Below, piece by piece: positions 8,363 to 17,428 of a stretch of DNA of 64,000 bases. The notes under the pieces are model-generated. The model had not been told where the DNA came from. It made no database searches and saw only the letters and a list, made by a program, of their open reading frames with translations. A program made the position numbers and the translations under genes. The first letter of the stretch is position 1. The number at the start of each line of letters is the position of its first letter. The DNA lies in contig NZ_JACCFI010000001.1 of NCBI RefSeq assembly GCF_013410355.1, forward strand, positions 2,108,001-2,172,000. The letters are read 5' to 3'. The DNA comes from Agromyces hippuratus (lineage in GTDB: Bacteria; Actinomycetota; Actinomycetes; Actinomycetales; Microbacteriaceae).

Positions 8363-9678
8363 GCGGCGGGGCGACGGCACTCGAGACCGCGCCCGCTGAA
8401 GGCGTTCCCTCCGGCGCAGCCCGGAGCCGCCGCGCCGTCACCGCGGCGGCCTTCGGCACCGTGCTCGAGTGGTACGACTTCTTCCTCTACGGCACGGCCG
8501 CGGCGCTCGTCTTCCCGACGCTGTTCTTCCCCGCCGACGATCCGCTCACGAGCCTGCTGCTCTCGTTCGCCGTGTTCGCGACGGGCTTCGTCGCGCGCCC
8601 GCTCGGCGGCCTCGTGTCGGGGTACCTCGGCGACCGCTTCGGCAGGCGGCGCGTGCTCGTGGCGACGCTGCTGACGATGGGCGTCGCCACCGCGCTCATC
8701 GGCCTGCTGCCGACGCACGCGCAGGTCGGGGCGCTCGCGCCCGTGCTGCTCGTCGTGCTGCGGCTCGTGCAGGGGCTCGCGACGGGCGGGGAGTGGAGCG
8801 GCGCCGTGCTGCTCGCCCTCGAGCAGTCGCCCCTGCGGCGCGGGTTCCGCGGGGCGTTCATCTCGAGCGCGGTGTATGTCGGGCTCATCCTCGGCAACCT
8901 CGCGTTCGTGGTGCTCGTCGCCGTGCTCGACGAGCAGGCGCTCTACGACTGGGGCTGGCGGGTGCCGTTCATCGCGAGCCTCGTGCTCGTCGTGATCGGC
9001 TGGCGGCTGCGCCGCCGGGTCGACGAATCGCCCGAGTTCGTCGCGATGCTCGAAGCCCGCCGGGAGGCGCGTCGGCCCATCGCCGAGGTGCTGCGCCGAC
9101 CCCGGGGCGTCCTCGCCGTGTTCCTCGTGCGCGTCGGAGTCAACACGACCTTCTACGTCGTCTCGGTGTTCTGCCTGAGCTACGCATCGACGGTCGTCGG
9201 CATGCCCCGAGAGGTCACCCTCACCGCACTGCTCGTCGGGGCCGCGGTCGCCGCGGTGCTGTGCCCGTTCTGGGGTGCGCTCGGCGACCGCATCGGGCCG
9301 CGCCGCCTCGTGGTGTGGAGCCTCGTCGCCTTCGCCCTGCTGGCCGCGCCGCTCTTCCTCGTGCTCGACACGGGGTCGGCGGCACTCGTCATCGGTGTCG
9401 TGGTCGCCGCGATCGGCATCGTGAACTCGGCCTCCGACGGCGTGCAGCCCGCCTACTTCACCGCGATGTTCCACACGCGCGTGCGGTACTCGGGCATCTC
9501 GATCGGCCGCGAGGCGGGAGCGATCGTCGGCGGCGGGCTCGCCCCGCTCGCGGCGACCGCGCTGCTCGCCCAAGCCGGGCACTGGTGGCCGATCGCCGTC
9601 ATGATGGCCGTCGCGGCGATCGTCGGACTCGTCGGCACGGCGATCGCGCCGCGCGAGACGGGCCGTCGCCCGGGGTGA
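8359..9678 (+). CDS. MHS-family MFS transporter coupled to the thiamine operon
   Basis: The 439-residue product is a 12-helix major-facilitator protein of the metabolite:H+ symporter (MHS) type. It has the family opening GTVLEWYDFFLYGTAAAL near residue 33, the loop 2-3 motif GYLGDRFGRRRVL near 88, RLVQGLATGGEWSGA near 137 and the second-half signature GALGDRIGPRRL near 307. It starts at a GTG that overlaps the thiD stop (GTGA) and is the last gene before a strong terminator. Coupling to thiMED under a TPP riboswitch predicts a thiamine-related cargo, such as HMP, thiazole, a thiamine degradation product or thiamine itself. Sequence alone does not give the substrate: most MHS members carry organic acids or compatible solutes. 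Confidence 0.82.
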   Translation: MSGGATALETAPAEGVPSGAARSRRAVTAAAFGTVLEWYDFFLYGTAAALVFPTLFFPADDPLTSLLLSFAVFATGFVARPLGGLVSGYLGDRFGRRRVLVATLLTMGVATALIGLLPTHAQVGALAPVLLVVLRLVQGLATGGEWSGAVLLALEQSPLRRGFRGAFISSAVYVGLILGNLAFVVLVAVLDEQALYDWGWRVPFIASLVLVVIGWRLRRRVDESPEFVAMLEARREARRPIAEVLRRPRGVLAVFLVRVGVNTTFYVVSVFCLSYASTVVGMPREVTLTALLVGAAVAAVLCPFWGALGDRIGPRRLVVWSLVAFALLAAPLFLVLDTGSAALVIGVVVAAIGIVNSASDGVQPAYFTAMFHTRVRYSGISIGREAGAIVGGGLAPLAATALLAQAGHWWPIAVMMAVAAIVGLVGTAIAPRETGRRPG

Positions 9679-9723
9679 CCCCGCTCCCGCCCGCGCTCGA
9701 TGCTCGCGTGTCGAGCGCAGACA

Positions 9724-9760
9724 CGAACGGGCCCACCTCCATCGGAGGCGGGCCCGTTCG
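9724..9760. terminator. Bidirectional terminator between the thiamine operon and gap
   Basis: A 17-bp inverted repeat (9724-9740 against 9744-9760; arms begin CGAACGGGCCC) lies between two convergent genes. The single A/C mismatch on the plus strand is a G-U pair on the minus strand, so it suits the gap transcript best but probably stops both. Confidence 0.85.
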
Positions 9761-9777
9761 GTCTGCTGCGGCGGGTT

Positions 9778-10776
9778 CTACGCGCCGAGCAGCGTCAGCG
9801 AGTCGATGACGCGGTTCGAGAAGCCCCACTCGTTGTCGTACCAGGCGACGACCTTGATGTGGCGGCCGTCGACGCGGGTGAGGTCGGCGTCGAAGATCGA
9901 CGAGTGCGGGTTGCCGACGATGTCGGTCGAGACGAGCGCCTCGTCGGAGTACTCGAGCACGCCCTTGAGCGGGCCGTCGGCTGCGGCCTTGTAGGCGGCG
10001 AGCACCTCGTCGAGGGTGACGTCCTTCGAGACGGTCGTGTTGAGCTCGACGATCGAGCCGACCGGCACGGGCACGCGCATCGAGTCGCCGTTGAGCTTGC
10101 CGTCGAGCTTCGGCAGCACGAGGCCGATGGCCTTCGCGGCACCGGTCGACGAGGGCACGATGTTGACGGCCGCGGCGCGGGCGCGACGCGCGTCCGAGTG
10201 GGGCGCGTCCTGCAGGTTCTGGTCCTGCGTGTAGGCGTGGATCGTCGTCATGAAGCCGTGCTCGATGCCGGCGAGGTCGTCGAGCACCTTCGCGAGCGGG
10301 GCGAGCGCGTTCGTGGTGCACGAGGCGTTCGAGACGATGACGTGCGCGTCGGCGTCGTAGGCCTCGGTGTTCACGCCGTAGGCGAGCGTGACGTCGGCAC
10401 CCTTCGAGGGAGCCGAGACGAGCACCTTCTTTGCGCCCGCCGTGAGGTGCGCCTTCGCCGCCTCGGCGTCGGTGAAGCGGCCGGTCGACTCGAGCACGAC
10501 GTCGACGTTGAGCTCGCCCCAGGGCAGCTTCGCGGGGTCGCGCTCGGCGAGCACCTTGACGCGACGGCCGTCGATGACGAGCACATCGCCGTCGACCTCG
10601 ACGGAGGAGCCGAAGCGGCCCGCGGTGCTGTCGTACTTCAGCAGGCGGGCGAGGCCGGCGGGGTCGGTGAGGTCGTTGACGGCGACGAGTTCGAGGTCGG
10701 CGCCGCGCTCGACGAGTGCGCGCACGACGTTGCGGCCGATGCGGCCGAAGCCGTTGATGGCGATGCGGGTGGTCAT
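9778..10776 (-). CDS. gap: Glyceraldehyde-3-phosphate dehydrogenase, type I
   Basis: This 332-residue enzyme oxidises glyceraldehyde 3-phosphate to 1,3-bisphosphoglycerate in glycolysis. It shows the NAD-binding start INGFGRIGRN, Asp in VAVNDLTD (residue 35, typical of NAD preference), the catalytic SNASCTTN with Cys153, the following MTTIHAYT with the catalytic His, and the C-terminal WYDNEWGFSNRV. A ribosome site (AAAGGAAC) precedes the ATG. It stands alone rather than in a gap-pgk-tpi cluster, at least within this window, so it may be a second copy or simply unlinked. The C-terminus is complete. Confidence 0.95.
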   Translation of the reverse strand: MTTRIAINGFGRIGRNVVRALVERGADLELVAVNDLTDPAGLARLLKYDSTAGRFGSSVEVDGDVLVIDGRRVKVLAERDPAKLPWGELNVDVVLESTGRFTDAEAAKAHLTAGAKKVLVSAPSKGADVTLAYGVNTEAYDADAHVIVSNASCTTNALAPLAKVLDDLAGIEHGFMTTIHAYTQDQNLQDAPHSDARRARAAAVNIVPSSTGAAKAIGLVLPKLDGKLNGDSMRVPVPVGSIVELNTTVSKDVTLDEVLAAYKAAADGPLKGVLEYSDEALVSTDIVGNPHSSIFDADLTRVDGRHIKVVAWYDNEWGFSNRVIDSLTLLGA

Positions 10777-10889
10777 GGCAGAGGGGTTCCTTTCGATCCG
10801 TACCCCTCAACCCTCGCCGTGTCGGCCATCGCGCGGGAGTGGCGTGCAGGTCAGTATCCGCAAGGATCTCGCCACATCTTCTCCTCCGC

Positions 10890-11843
10890 TCACTCCCCCG
10901 CCGCGAAGGTGTGCCGGTAGTCGCTCGGCGACACCCCGAGGATGCGCTGGAAGTGCAGCCGCAGGTTCGCCCCGGTGCCGAGGCCGGCGCGGGCGGCGAT
11001 CTGCTCGACCCCGAGGTCGCTGCGCTCGAGCAGTTCGCGGGCCATGTCGACCCTCGCCCGCAGCACCCATTGCATCGGCGTGTAGCCGGTGTCCTCCACG
11101 AAGCGGCGCGAGAAGGTTCGCGGCGAGACGTTGGCGTTGCGCGCGAGCGCGTCGAGCGTGAGGGGCTCGTCGAGCTGTCGCAACGCCCACTCACGCGTCG
11201 CCGCGAACACCGGCCCGAGGTCGGGCGGCAGGCTCCGCGGCACGTACTGCGCCTGTCCGCCGCTGCGGTACGGAGCAGCCACGAGTCTTCGGGCGGCATG
11301 GTTGGCGACGGCCACGCCGTGATCGCGGCGCACGAGATGCAGGCAGAGGTCGATGCCCGATGCCGCCCCGGCCGACGTCAGCACCGCGCCCTCGTCGACG
11401 AACAGCACGTTCGTGTCGACCCTGACGAGCGGATGCCTCGCGGCGAGTGCCCGCGTGTAGTGCCAGTGCGTCGTGGCCCGGCGACCGTCGAGCAGGCCTG
11501 TCGCCGCGAGCGCGAACGCCCCCGTCGAGATCGCGGCGAGGCGCGCCCCGCGAGCGTGCGCGGCCCGCAGCGCATCGACGACCGCCGCCGGCGGCTCGTC
11601 GAGATCGGGGTGCCGGTACCCCGGAATGAACACGGTCTCCGCCCACTCGAGCGCATCGAGCCCGTCGGCCACGTGGTACGAGAGGCCGTCGCCGCCCGTG
11701 ACGAGTCCGGGTGCCGCACCGCAGACCCGCACCTCGTAGGGCATGCTCGCGCGCGTCGAGAACACCTGGGCGGGAATGCCGACGTCGAGCGGCTTCGCCC
11801 CCGGCAGCACGAGCACGGCGACGCGATGGTTGCGACGGGTCAT
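10890..11843 (-). CDS. GlxA-type transcriptional regulator (DJ-1/PfpI domain plus AraC helix-turn-helix)
   Basis: The 317-residue protein has an N-terminal DJ-1/PfpI (class I amidotransferase-like) sensor domain at about residues 8-190 and a C-terminal AraC/XylS DNA-binding domain at about 215-313, with the family end motif GVSPSDYRHTF. In many GlxA proteins the nucleophile elbow reads C-T-G-A/S; here it is AISTGAFALAATG, so the cysteine is replaced by serine and the domain is probably a sensor, not an enzyme. It lies 45 bp downstream of, and on the same strand as, an EamA exporter gene, suggesting co-transcription and a regulator-exporter partnership. Ligand unknown. Confidence 0.85.
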   Translation of the reverse strand: MTRRNHRVAVLVLPGAKPLDVGIPAQVFSTRASMPYEVRVCGAAPGLVTGGDGLSYHVADGLDALEWAETVFIPGYRHPDLDEPPAAVVDALRAAHARGARLAAISTGAFALAATGLLDGRRATTHWHYTRALAARHPLVRVDTNVLFVDEGAVLTSAGAASGIDLCLHLVRRDHGVAVANHAARRLVAAPYRSGGQAQYVPRSLPPDLGPVFAATREWALRQLDEPLTLDALARNANVSPRTFSRRFVEDTGYTPMQWVLRARVDMARELLERSDLGVEQIAARAGLGTGANLRLHFQRILGVSPSDYRHTFAAGE

Positions 11844-11888
11844 CCGGCCAGACTGCCATGTGCCGAAAGGATTCGGCCACCCGCCGAC

Positions 11889-12824
11889 TCAGGCGAGGCG
11901 CTGCTCCGCCGAGGCCGCCTCCGGCCCCTCGGCCGCCACCGGCGCCCGTCGCCGACGCGTCACGAGGTACGAGCCGGCGAGCACGAGGGCGAACCCGACC
12001 ACCGTCCACACCGTGACCCGCTCGCCGAGCACGAGCACACCGGCGAGGATCGCGACCGCGGGGTTGACGTAGGTGATCGCAGTCGCCTTCACCGGACCGA
12101 TCTCCGCGACCAGACCCACCATCAACAGGAACGCGAGCGCGCTGCAGACCACGGCGAGCACGACGATCGACACGATGACCGCCTGCGAGGGCCACGCCGT
12201 CGGCCAGCCGCCCGTGAGGAGCACGAACGGCACGTAGACCACGGCCGTGGCCGCGAGCGAGACGGCGACCACGCCGACGCCCGGCAGGTCGGACATCCAC
12301 CGCGCGAGGATCGCCGGACCGAGCGCGTAGCCCACCACGACGACGGCCATCTGCGCGACGGCGATGAGGTCGGAGCCGGCGATGTCGAGGCCCACGAGCG
12401 CCGCGACGCCGAGCATGCCGAGTGCGAGACCGAGCCAGTTCAGGCGCGACAGCCGCTCGGGGCGGCCCATCGCGAACGCGATCGCCACGCCGGCGAGCGG
12501 CACGGTGGCGAGCAGCAGCCCCGCGGTCGAGCTGGGCAACCGCTGCTCCGCCGAGCTCAGGAAGTACCACGGCAGGATGATCTCGACGATCGTGTAGGCG
12601 AGCATCGGCTTCCACCGGCGCACCACGGGCGCCACCTCGCGGCGGAAGAACGCCAGTGGCAGCAGCAGGATCGCCGCGAGCCCGGCACGCCCCAGCACCA
12701 CCATCGCGGGGTCCAGTTCGCTCACCGCCACCTTGATGAACAGGTACGGGATGCCCCAGGCGATGCCGAGCGCGGCGAACAGGATCAGCCCTCGACGAGT
12801 CACCGGCTCATTCTGATGCGCCAT
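11889..12824 (-). CDS. EamA-family (drug/metabolite superfamily) transporter
   Basis: The 311-residue membrane protein has ten predicted helices in two EamA repeats, at about residues 10-145 and 155-295. The first repeat begins LFAALGIAWGIPYLFIK and the second repeat ends LGERVTVWTVVGFALVLAGSYLV, typical for RhaT/YdcZ-like DMT exporters of metabolites or amino acids. The C-terminus is a cytoplasmic Ala/Glu-rich tail. It precedes the GlxA-type regulator on the minus strand and is divergent from the M6 protease gene. The substrate cannot be told from sequence. Confidence 0.88.
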   Translation of the reverse strand: MAHQNEPVTRRGLILFAALGIAWGIPYLFIKVAVSELDPAMVVLGRAGLAAILLLPLAFFRREVAPVVRRWKPMLAYTIVEIILPWYFLSSAEQRLPSSTAGLLLATVPLAGVAIAFAMGRPERLSRLNWLGLALGMLGVAALVGLDIAGSDLIAVAQMAVVVVGYALGPAILARWMSDLPGVGVVAVSLAATAVVYVPFVLLTGGWPTAWPSQAVIVSIVVLAVVCSALAFLLMVGLVAEIGPVKATAITYVNPAVAILAGVLVLGERVTVWTVVGFALVLAGSYLVTRRRRAPVAAEGPEAASAEQRLA

Positions 12825-12995
12825 CCGTCGAGCCGCGACGGATCCGCTGCCGAATCACCACGACATCCCGCCACGGGCTCGAGTTCCTCGTGATCGAAAC
12901 GTGTCCGTCCACCCCATTCCCCTCCGGCAATGCCGGTGTTACTTTTGGCCGCACCTGTGCTCGGCGATCCCGAGCCGACTGTGTTAGGAGTCAAC

Positions 12996-15305
12996 GTGAA
13001 ACGACGCAATCTCGGAGTGCTCGCCCTTGTGGCGGCGAGCGCGACGATGGCGGCCGGTGCGGCAATGGTGCCCGCCGCGTTCGCCGCCCCTGCCGGCGAC
13101 GCACCCGATTCGCCTTCGGCAGCACAACGCCTCGACAACCGCCCCGGCCCGCTCACCGAACGGCAGAACGAGCGGCGCAAGGCCGCGCAGAAGCTCATCC
13201 TCTCCGGGCAGGCGGCTCCCGGCGACGACGGTGTCGTGCAGCTCGGCGACGACAAGTACTACGAGGCATCCGTCACCGGCACCGGCCGGCTGTTCACGAT
13301 CCTGTCGGAGTTCGGCGACGGCGGCAGCGGCAAGCTCGGCACCACGCCCGGCCCGTTGCACAACGAGATCCCCGAGCCCGACCGCGCCGTGAACAACAGC
13401 ACGCACTGGGCCTCCGACTTCAACAGCGCCTACTACGACGACCTGTTCTTCGACGGCGCCGGTGACGGCGGCGACTCGTTCGCCGACTTCTACACGAAGC
13501 AGTCGAACGGCGCCTACACGGTCGACGGCGAGGTCAGCGACTGGGTGCAGGTGCCCGGCAACGCCTCCACCTACGGCGACAACGCCGTCGAGGACTTCGG
13601 CGGCGCCTGGCAGTTCATCGAGGACACCGGCAACGCCTGGTACGAGGCACAGGTCGCGGCCGGCAAGACCGATGCCGAGATCAAGGCCGAGCTCGCCACG
13701 TTCGACATGTGGGACCGCTACGACGCCGACGGCGACGGCGAGTTCGACGAGCCCGACGGCTACCTCGACCACTTCCAGGCCGTGCACGCGGGCGAAGGCG
13801 AAGACGCCGGCGGCGGCGCCCAGGGCGAAGACGCCATCTGGTCGCACCGCTGGTACGTCAACTCGACCGACTACGGCGTGACCGGACCGGCGAACGCCAA
13901 GTTCGGCGGCGCGCAGATCGGCGACACCGGCTTCTGGATCGGCGACTACACCGTCGAGGCGGAGAACGGCGGCCTCGGCGTGTTCGCGCACGAGTACGCG
14001 CACGACCTCGGCCTGCCCGACTTCTACGACACGGCCGGCGGTGAGAACTCGACCGCGTTCTGGACCCTCATGTCGAGCGGCTCGTGGCTGAACAAGGGGG
14101 CCGACGACATCGGCACGACCCCGAACTACATGGGACCGTGGGAGAAGCTCCAGCTCGGCTGGCTCGACTACTCCATCGTGAGCCCCGACACGACGGATGC
14201 CGCGTACACCCTGAGTCCTGCCGCGCTGCAGGCCGACGGCCAGGACCAGGCGCTCGTCATCGACGTGCCAGACCAGCCGGTGGAGACCACCTACACGACG
14301 CCGTACTCGGGTTCGAAGGCCTGGTGGACCACCAGCGCCGACGACCTGAACACGACGCTGACCCGCACGCTCGACCTGTCGGGCATCAGCAAGGCGACGG
14401 TCACGGCGAAGGCCTGGTACGACATCGAGGCGGGCTACGACTACCTGTACGCCGAGTACTCGACCGACGGCGGCACGAACTGGACGACGGTCGGCACCCT
14501 CTCCGACACGTCGAACGGCAAGTGGACGACGCTGCGCTACACCGTGCCCGGCGGCAACGCCGACACCAGGTTCCGGTTCCGCTACCAGAGCGACGGCGGC
14601 GTGCACCTCGCCGGCGCCTTCATCGACGACATCGTCGTCAAGAGCGGCGGCACGACGCTGCTCACCGACGACGTCGAGAACGACGGCAGCGGATGGACCG
14701 CCGCGGGCGGGTTCAAGCAGAGCACCGGCACCGAGGTCTCCTCGGGCGACCGGTACTACCTCGCCGAGAACCGCACCTACGTCGGCTACGACGCCACGCT
14801 CGAGGTCGGTCCCTACCAGTTCGACCGCGGCCTCACGCAGCCCGACCACGTGGAGCACTTCGCATTCCAGGACGGCCTGCTCGTGTGGGCGATCGATGAG
14901 ACGTACTCCGACAACAACACCATCGAGCACGAGGGCCACGGCCTCGCGCTCCCGGTGGACGCGGGCGTCGCACCGATGACGTACCCCGACGGCACGATGC
15001 CGAGCAACCGGCGCCAGCCGTTCGATGCGACCTTCGGCCTGCAGGCGATCGATGCGACCGCGCTGCACAAGGAGATCGTCGTCGGCAAGGGCAAGAGCAA
15101 GACCGTGCAGTCGGTCGCGGCGGTCGGGTCCGACGGCACGCGGCAGCAGACGGCGACGTTCAGCGACGCCGACGTCGAGGCGTTCTTCAGCCCGCTGAAC
15201 CCGCTCGCCGGCGTCTACGTGGCGGGCCACGGCGTGACCGTGACCGTCACCGACCAGAACACGGGCGGCACCATGTCGGTCGTGGTGACGAACCCGGCCG
15301 AGTAG
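12996..15305 (+). CDS. Secreted M6-family metalloprotease (immune inhibitor A-like)
   Basis: The 769-residue product starts at GTG 12996, which has the strong ribosome site TAGGAG six bases upstream; the open frame continues to 12930 but that extension lacks signal-peptide features. A signal peptide spans about residues 1-30 (ending AFA-AP), followed by a propeptide. The zinc site HEYAHDLGLPD is at residues 332-342, with the M6-typical FWTLMSSGSWL downstream. A C-terminal region at about 430-560 reads like the MAM/VEG-like beta-sandwich of InhA proteases. It should digest extracellular proteins. A strong terminator follows, so it appears monocistronic. Confidence 0.9.
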   Translation: MKRRNLGVLALVAASATMAAGAAMVPAAFAAPAGDAPDSPSAAQRLDNRPGPLTERQNERRKAAQKLILSGQAAPGDDGVVQLGDDKYYEASVTGTGRLFTILSEFGDGGSGKLGTTPGPLHNEIPEPDRAVNNSTHWASDFNSAYYDDLFFDGAGDGGDSFADFYTKQSNGAYTVDGEVSDWVQVPGNASTYGDNAVEDFGGAWQFIEDTGNAWYEAQVAAGKTDAEIKAELATFDMWDRYDADGDGEFDEPDGYLDHFQAVHAGEGEDAGGGAQGEDAIWSHRWYVNSTDYGVTGPANAKFGGAQIGDTGFWIGDYTVEAENGGLGVFAHEYAHDLGLPDFYDTAGGENSTAFWTLMSSGSWLNKGADDIGTTPNYMGPWEKLQLGWLDYSIVSPDTTDAAYTLSPAALQADGQDQALVIDVPDQPVETTYTTPYSGSKAWWTTSADDLNTTLTRTLDLSGISKATVTAKAWYDIEAGYDYLYAEYSTDGGTNWTTVGTLSDTSNGKWTTLRYTVPGGNADTRFRFRYQSDGGVHLAGAFIDDIVVKSGGTTLLTDDVENDGSGWTAAGGFKQSTGTEVSSGDRYYLAENRTYVGYDATLEVGPYQFDRGLTQPDHVEHFAFQDGLLVWAIDETYSDNNTIEHEGHGLALPVDAGVAPMTYPDGTMPSNRRQPFDATFGLQAIDATALHKEIVVGKGKSKTVQSVAAVGSDGTRQQTATFSDADVEAFFSPLNPLAGVYVAGHGVTVTVTDQNTGGTMSVVVTNPAE

Positions 15306-15329
15306 TCCGCGGCACCGAAGCAGAGGTCT

Positions 15330-15355
15330 GGGCCCGTCTCCTCGGAGGCGGGCCC
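15330..15355 (+). terminator. Terminator hairpin of the M6 protease gene
   Basis: GGGCCCGTCTCC at 15330-15341 pairs with 15344-15355 over a two-base loop (one G-U pair), 24 bp after the stop codon. Confidence 0.8.
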
Positions 15356-15370
15356 ATTCTCGTGCGCGGC

Positions 15371-15405
15371 TCCGGCACTCCGGCACTCCGGCACTTCGGT
15401 GCCGG
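15371..15405 (+). repeat. Three tandem 8-bp units ending in a TTCG hairpin
   Basis: TCCGGCAC occurs three times in a row at 15371-15394. The last copy forms a perfect stem with GTGCCGG at 15399-15405 across a TTCG tetraloop, one of the most stable RNA hairpins. It may be a second terminator behind the protease gene, or a small slippage-prone repeat. Confidence 0.6.
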
Positions 15406-15494
15406 CGATCTGCAGACGGATGCCTCGCCGTGGTCGGCAGTAGTGTGGTCGAACCCTCCCTGCCCGGGCGGCCCGATCGAACGACGAGGTGGCG

Positions 15495-16463
15495 ATGAGT
15501 CAGGCGACTCCAGACGTGGAACACTCCTCCGAGGACACGACGCCAGGGGCGAGCCCGGCACGCGCCCTGCGCACCTGGCAGCTCTTCCTGATCGGCGTCG
15601 CGTCCGCCGCCCTCGGCCTGCTGCCCTGGCTGATCACCGGAATGCGCCTGCCCCTGCAGAACCTCTGGGCGAGCGAGACGCTGCCCGACGACATGCCGCT
15701 CGTGCTGCTGCCGTTCAGCCAGTACTTCCTGTCGCTCATCGCCTCGCTCATCGTCATCGGCGCTGCGATCGCGGGCCTCGTGGCGCGATCGACCCGCTCC
15801 CGCGCGCCGCGCGGCGGATTCGCGATGCTGCTCATGGGAGTGCTCCTCGTCGACATCGTCGCCATCGGCCAGACCGCCACGACCGTCGGCGGAGGTCTCC
15901 GCGACGACGACTGGTCGGTGATCTACCTCGGCGCGCTCGTCGCGGTCGCCGTCATGGCCGTCGTCGTCGGGGTCGGCGTGCTCTGGCTCATCGCCCGGGC
16001 ACCACGTGCGGGTGCGGTCATCGGCTTCACGATCGCGGCGATCCTCTCCGCCGGCTGGCTGCACGCGCTCATGGCCCCGCGCGGGCCTGCGTTCGCAGGA
16101 GATCCGGCCTGGCTGTGGGACGCCGTGCGCTGGGTGCCGGCCGTGCTCGTCGGCGCGGCGATCGCCTGGGGCGGCATCGAGACCGTCGGCCGTGTCGTCG
16201 CGGCGATCGCGAGCCTCGTGATGCTCTGGGTGGGCCCCACGCTGATCACCGCTGTCTCGGCCGCGGCGGGCACCCGGGTGCTCGCCAAGTACCCCGGCGA
16301 GATGGTCGACTACGGAATCGGCGTGTTCCGCATGGCGCTCACCGACCCCGGCCTCGTCGTCCCGCCGATCGCCACCGCGATCGTCGTGGCCGCGATCGGG
16401 CTCATCGCGCGCGCCGTGGTCACCCGATCGGCGACGGCCCGCCGCGCGGCATCCGCCGACTGA
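15495..16463 (+). CDS. Multi-pass membrane protein of unknown function
   Basis: The 322-residue protein begins at ATG 15495, preceded by ACGAGGTGG; a GTG two codons upstream is equally open. A hydrophilic N-terminus of about 30 residues is followed by roughly eight hydrophobic helices. The first runs through LFLIGVASAALGLLPWLI and the last through IATAIVVAAIGLIARAVV. There is no recognisable transporter or enzyme motif. It stands between the protease terminator and the convergent exonuclease gene, whose stop is only four bases away, so it is probably a single-gene unit. Confidence 0.7.
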   Translation: MSQATPDVEHSSEDTTPGASPARALRTWQLFLIGVASAALGLLPWLITGMRLPLQNLWASETLPDDMPLVLLPFSQYFLSLIASLIVIGAAIAGLVARSTRSRAPRGGFAMLLMGVLLVDIVAIGQTATTVGGGLRDDDWSVIYLGALVAVAVMAVVVGVGVLWLIARAPRAGAVIGFTIAAILSAGWLHALMAPRGPAFAGDPAWLWDAVRWVPAVLVGAAIAWGGIETVGRVVAAIASLVMLWVGPTLITAVSAAAGTRVLAKYPGEMVDYGIGVFRMALTDPGLVVPPIATAIVVAAIGLIARAVVTRSATARRAASAD

Positions 16464-16466
16464 TCC

Positions 16467-17396
16467 TCAGCCGTGCGCATCGAGCGCTGCGAGCACCCGA
16501 GCCACCGATCCGCCGAGGTTCCAGTCCGTCGCGAGCGCCTCGAATGCCTCACGGCGGGCACCGGTGACGGGCCGCAGTCGCGAGTCGAACTCGCCGAGGT
16601 CGAGGTCGCGCACGACCCCGACGACGGTCGGGGCGACATCGAGGTAGTCGGCGGCGGCCGCGAACTTCGCGCGCACGCTCGCCGACATCGGCACCGAGGC
16701 ATCCGCTGCCGCCGTTCGGATGCCGTCGAGGTCGACGAACTGCTGCAACAGCGACGCGGCGGTCTTCTCGCCGACGCCGGCGACGCCCGGCAGCCCGTCG
16801 GACGAGTCGCCGCGCATCACCGAGAAGTCGACGTACTGCTGCGGCAGCACCCCGTACTTGCCGACGATCGAGGCGTCGGTCAGCACCTCCAGCTTGCTCA
16901 TGCCGCGCGCCGTGTAGACGACCCGAACGGATGCCTCGTCGTCGATGAGCTGGAACAGGTCGCGGTCGCCCGTGACGACGTCGACGGGCATGGCGGCACC
17001 GGTCGCGAGGGTGCCGATGACGTCGTCGGCCTCGTGCTCGGGGGCGCCGACGATGGCGATGTCGAGCAGGCCCAGCACCTCGCGGATGCGCGGGATCTGC
17101 ACGACGAGTCCGGGCGGCGTCTCCTCGACGTCGACACCGTCGGGCACGGCCCGCTCGACGCGGTGCGCCTTGTAGCTCGGGATGAGCTCGACCCGCCAGG
17201 CCGGGCGCCAGTCGTCATCCCAGCAGGCGACGAGGTTCGTCGCCTCGAAGTCGGCGGCGAGACGCGCGATCATGTCGAGCAGCCCGCGCACGGCGTTCAC
17301 GGGGGTGCCGTCGGGCGCCGTGATCGAGTCGGGCACGCCGTAGAACGCACGGAAGTAGAGGGAGGCGGTGTCGAGGAGCATCAGTCGGTCGGCCAC
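16467..17396 (-). CDS. Stand-alone 5'-3' exonuclease (PolI N-domain/FEN-like)
   Basis: The 309-residue protein matches the 5'-nuclease domain of DNA polymerase I without any polymerase part. Metal-binding acidic motifs are visible as MLLDTASLYFRAFYG at the N-terminus, EHEADDVIGTLA and VTGDRDLFQLID in the middle, and the helix-3-turn-helix DNA-binding segment SDGLPGVAGVGEKTAASLL near 190-210. It should trim RNA primers or flaps in replication and repair. The GTG at 17396 gives the usual start xADRLMLLDTASL; ATG 17381 is the alternative. Such free-standing copies are common in actinobacteria alongside a full PolA. Confidence 0.9.
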   Translation of the reverse strand: MADRLMLLDTASLYFRAFYGVPDSITAPDGTPVNAVRGLLDMIARLAADFEATNLVACWDDDWRPAWRVELIPSYKAHRVERAVPDGVDVEETPPGLVVQIPRIREVLGLLDIAIVGAPEHEADDVIGTLATGAAMPVDVVTGDRDLFQLIDDEASVRVVYTARGMSKLEVLTDASIVGKYGVLPQQYVDFSVMRGDSSDGLPGVAGVGEKTAASLLQQFVDLDGIRTAAADASVPMSASVRAKFAAAADYLDVAPTVVGVVRDLDLGEFDSRLRPVTGARREAFEALATDWNLGGSVARVLAALDAHG

Positions 17397-17428
17397 AGGC
17401 CGATCATGGCACGGCACCGGCTGCGTTC

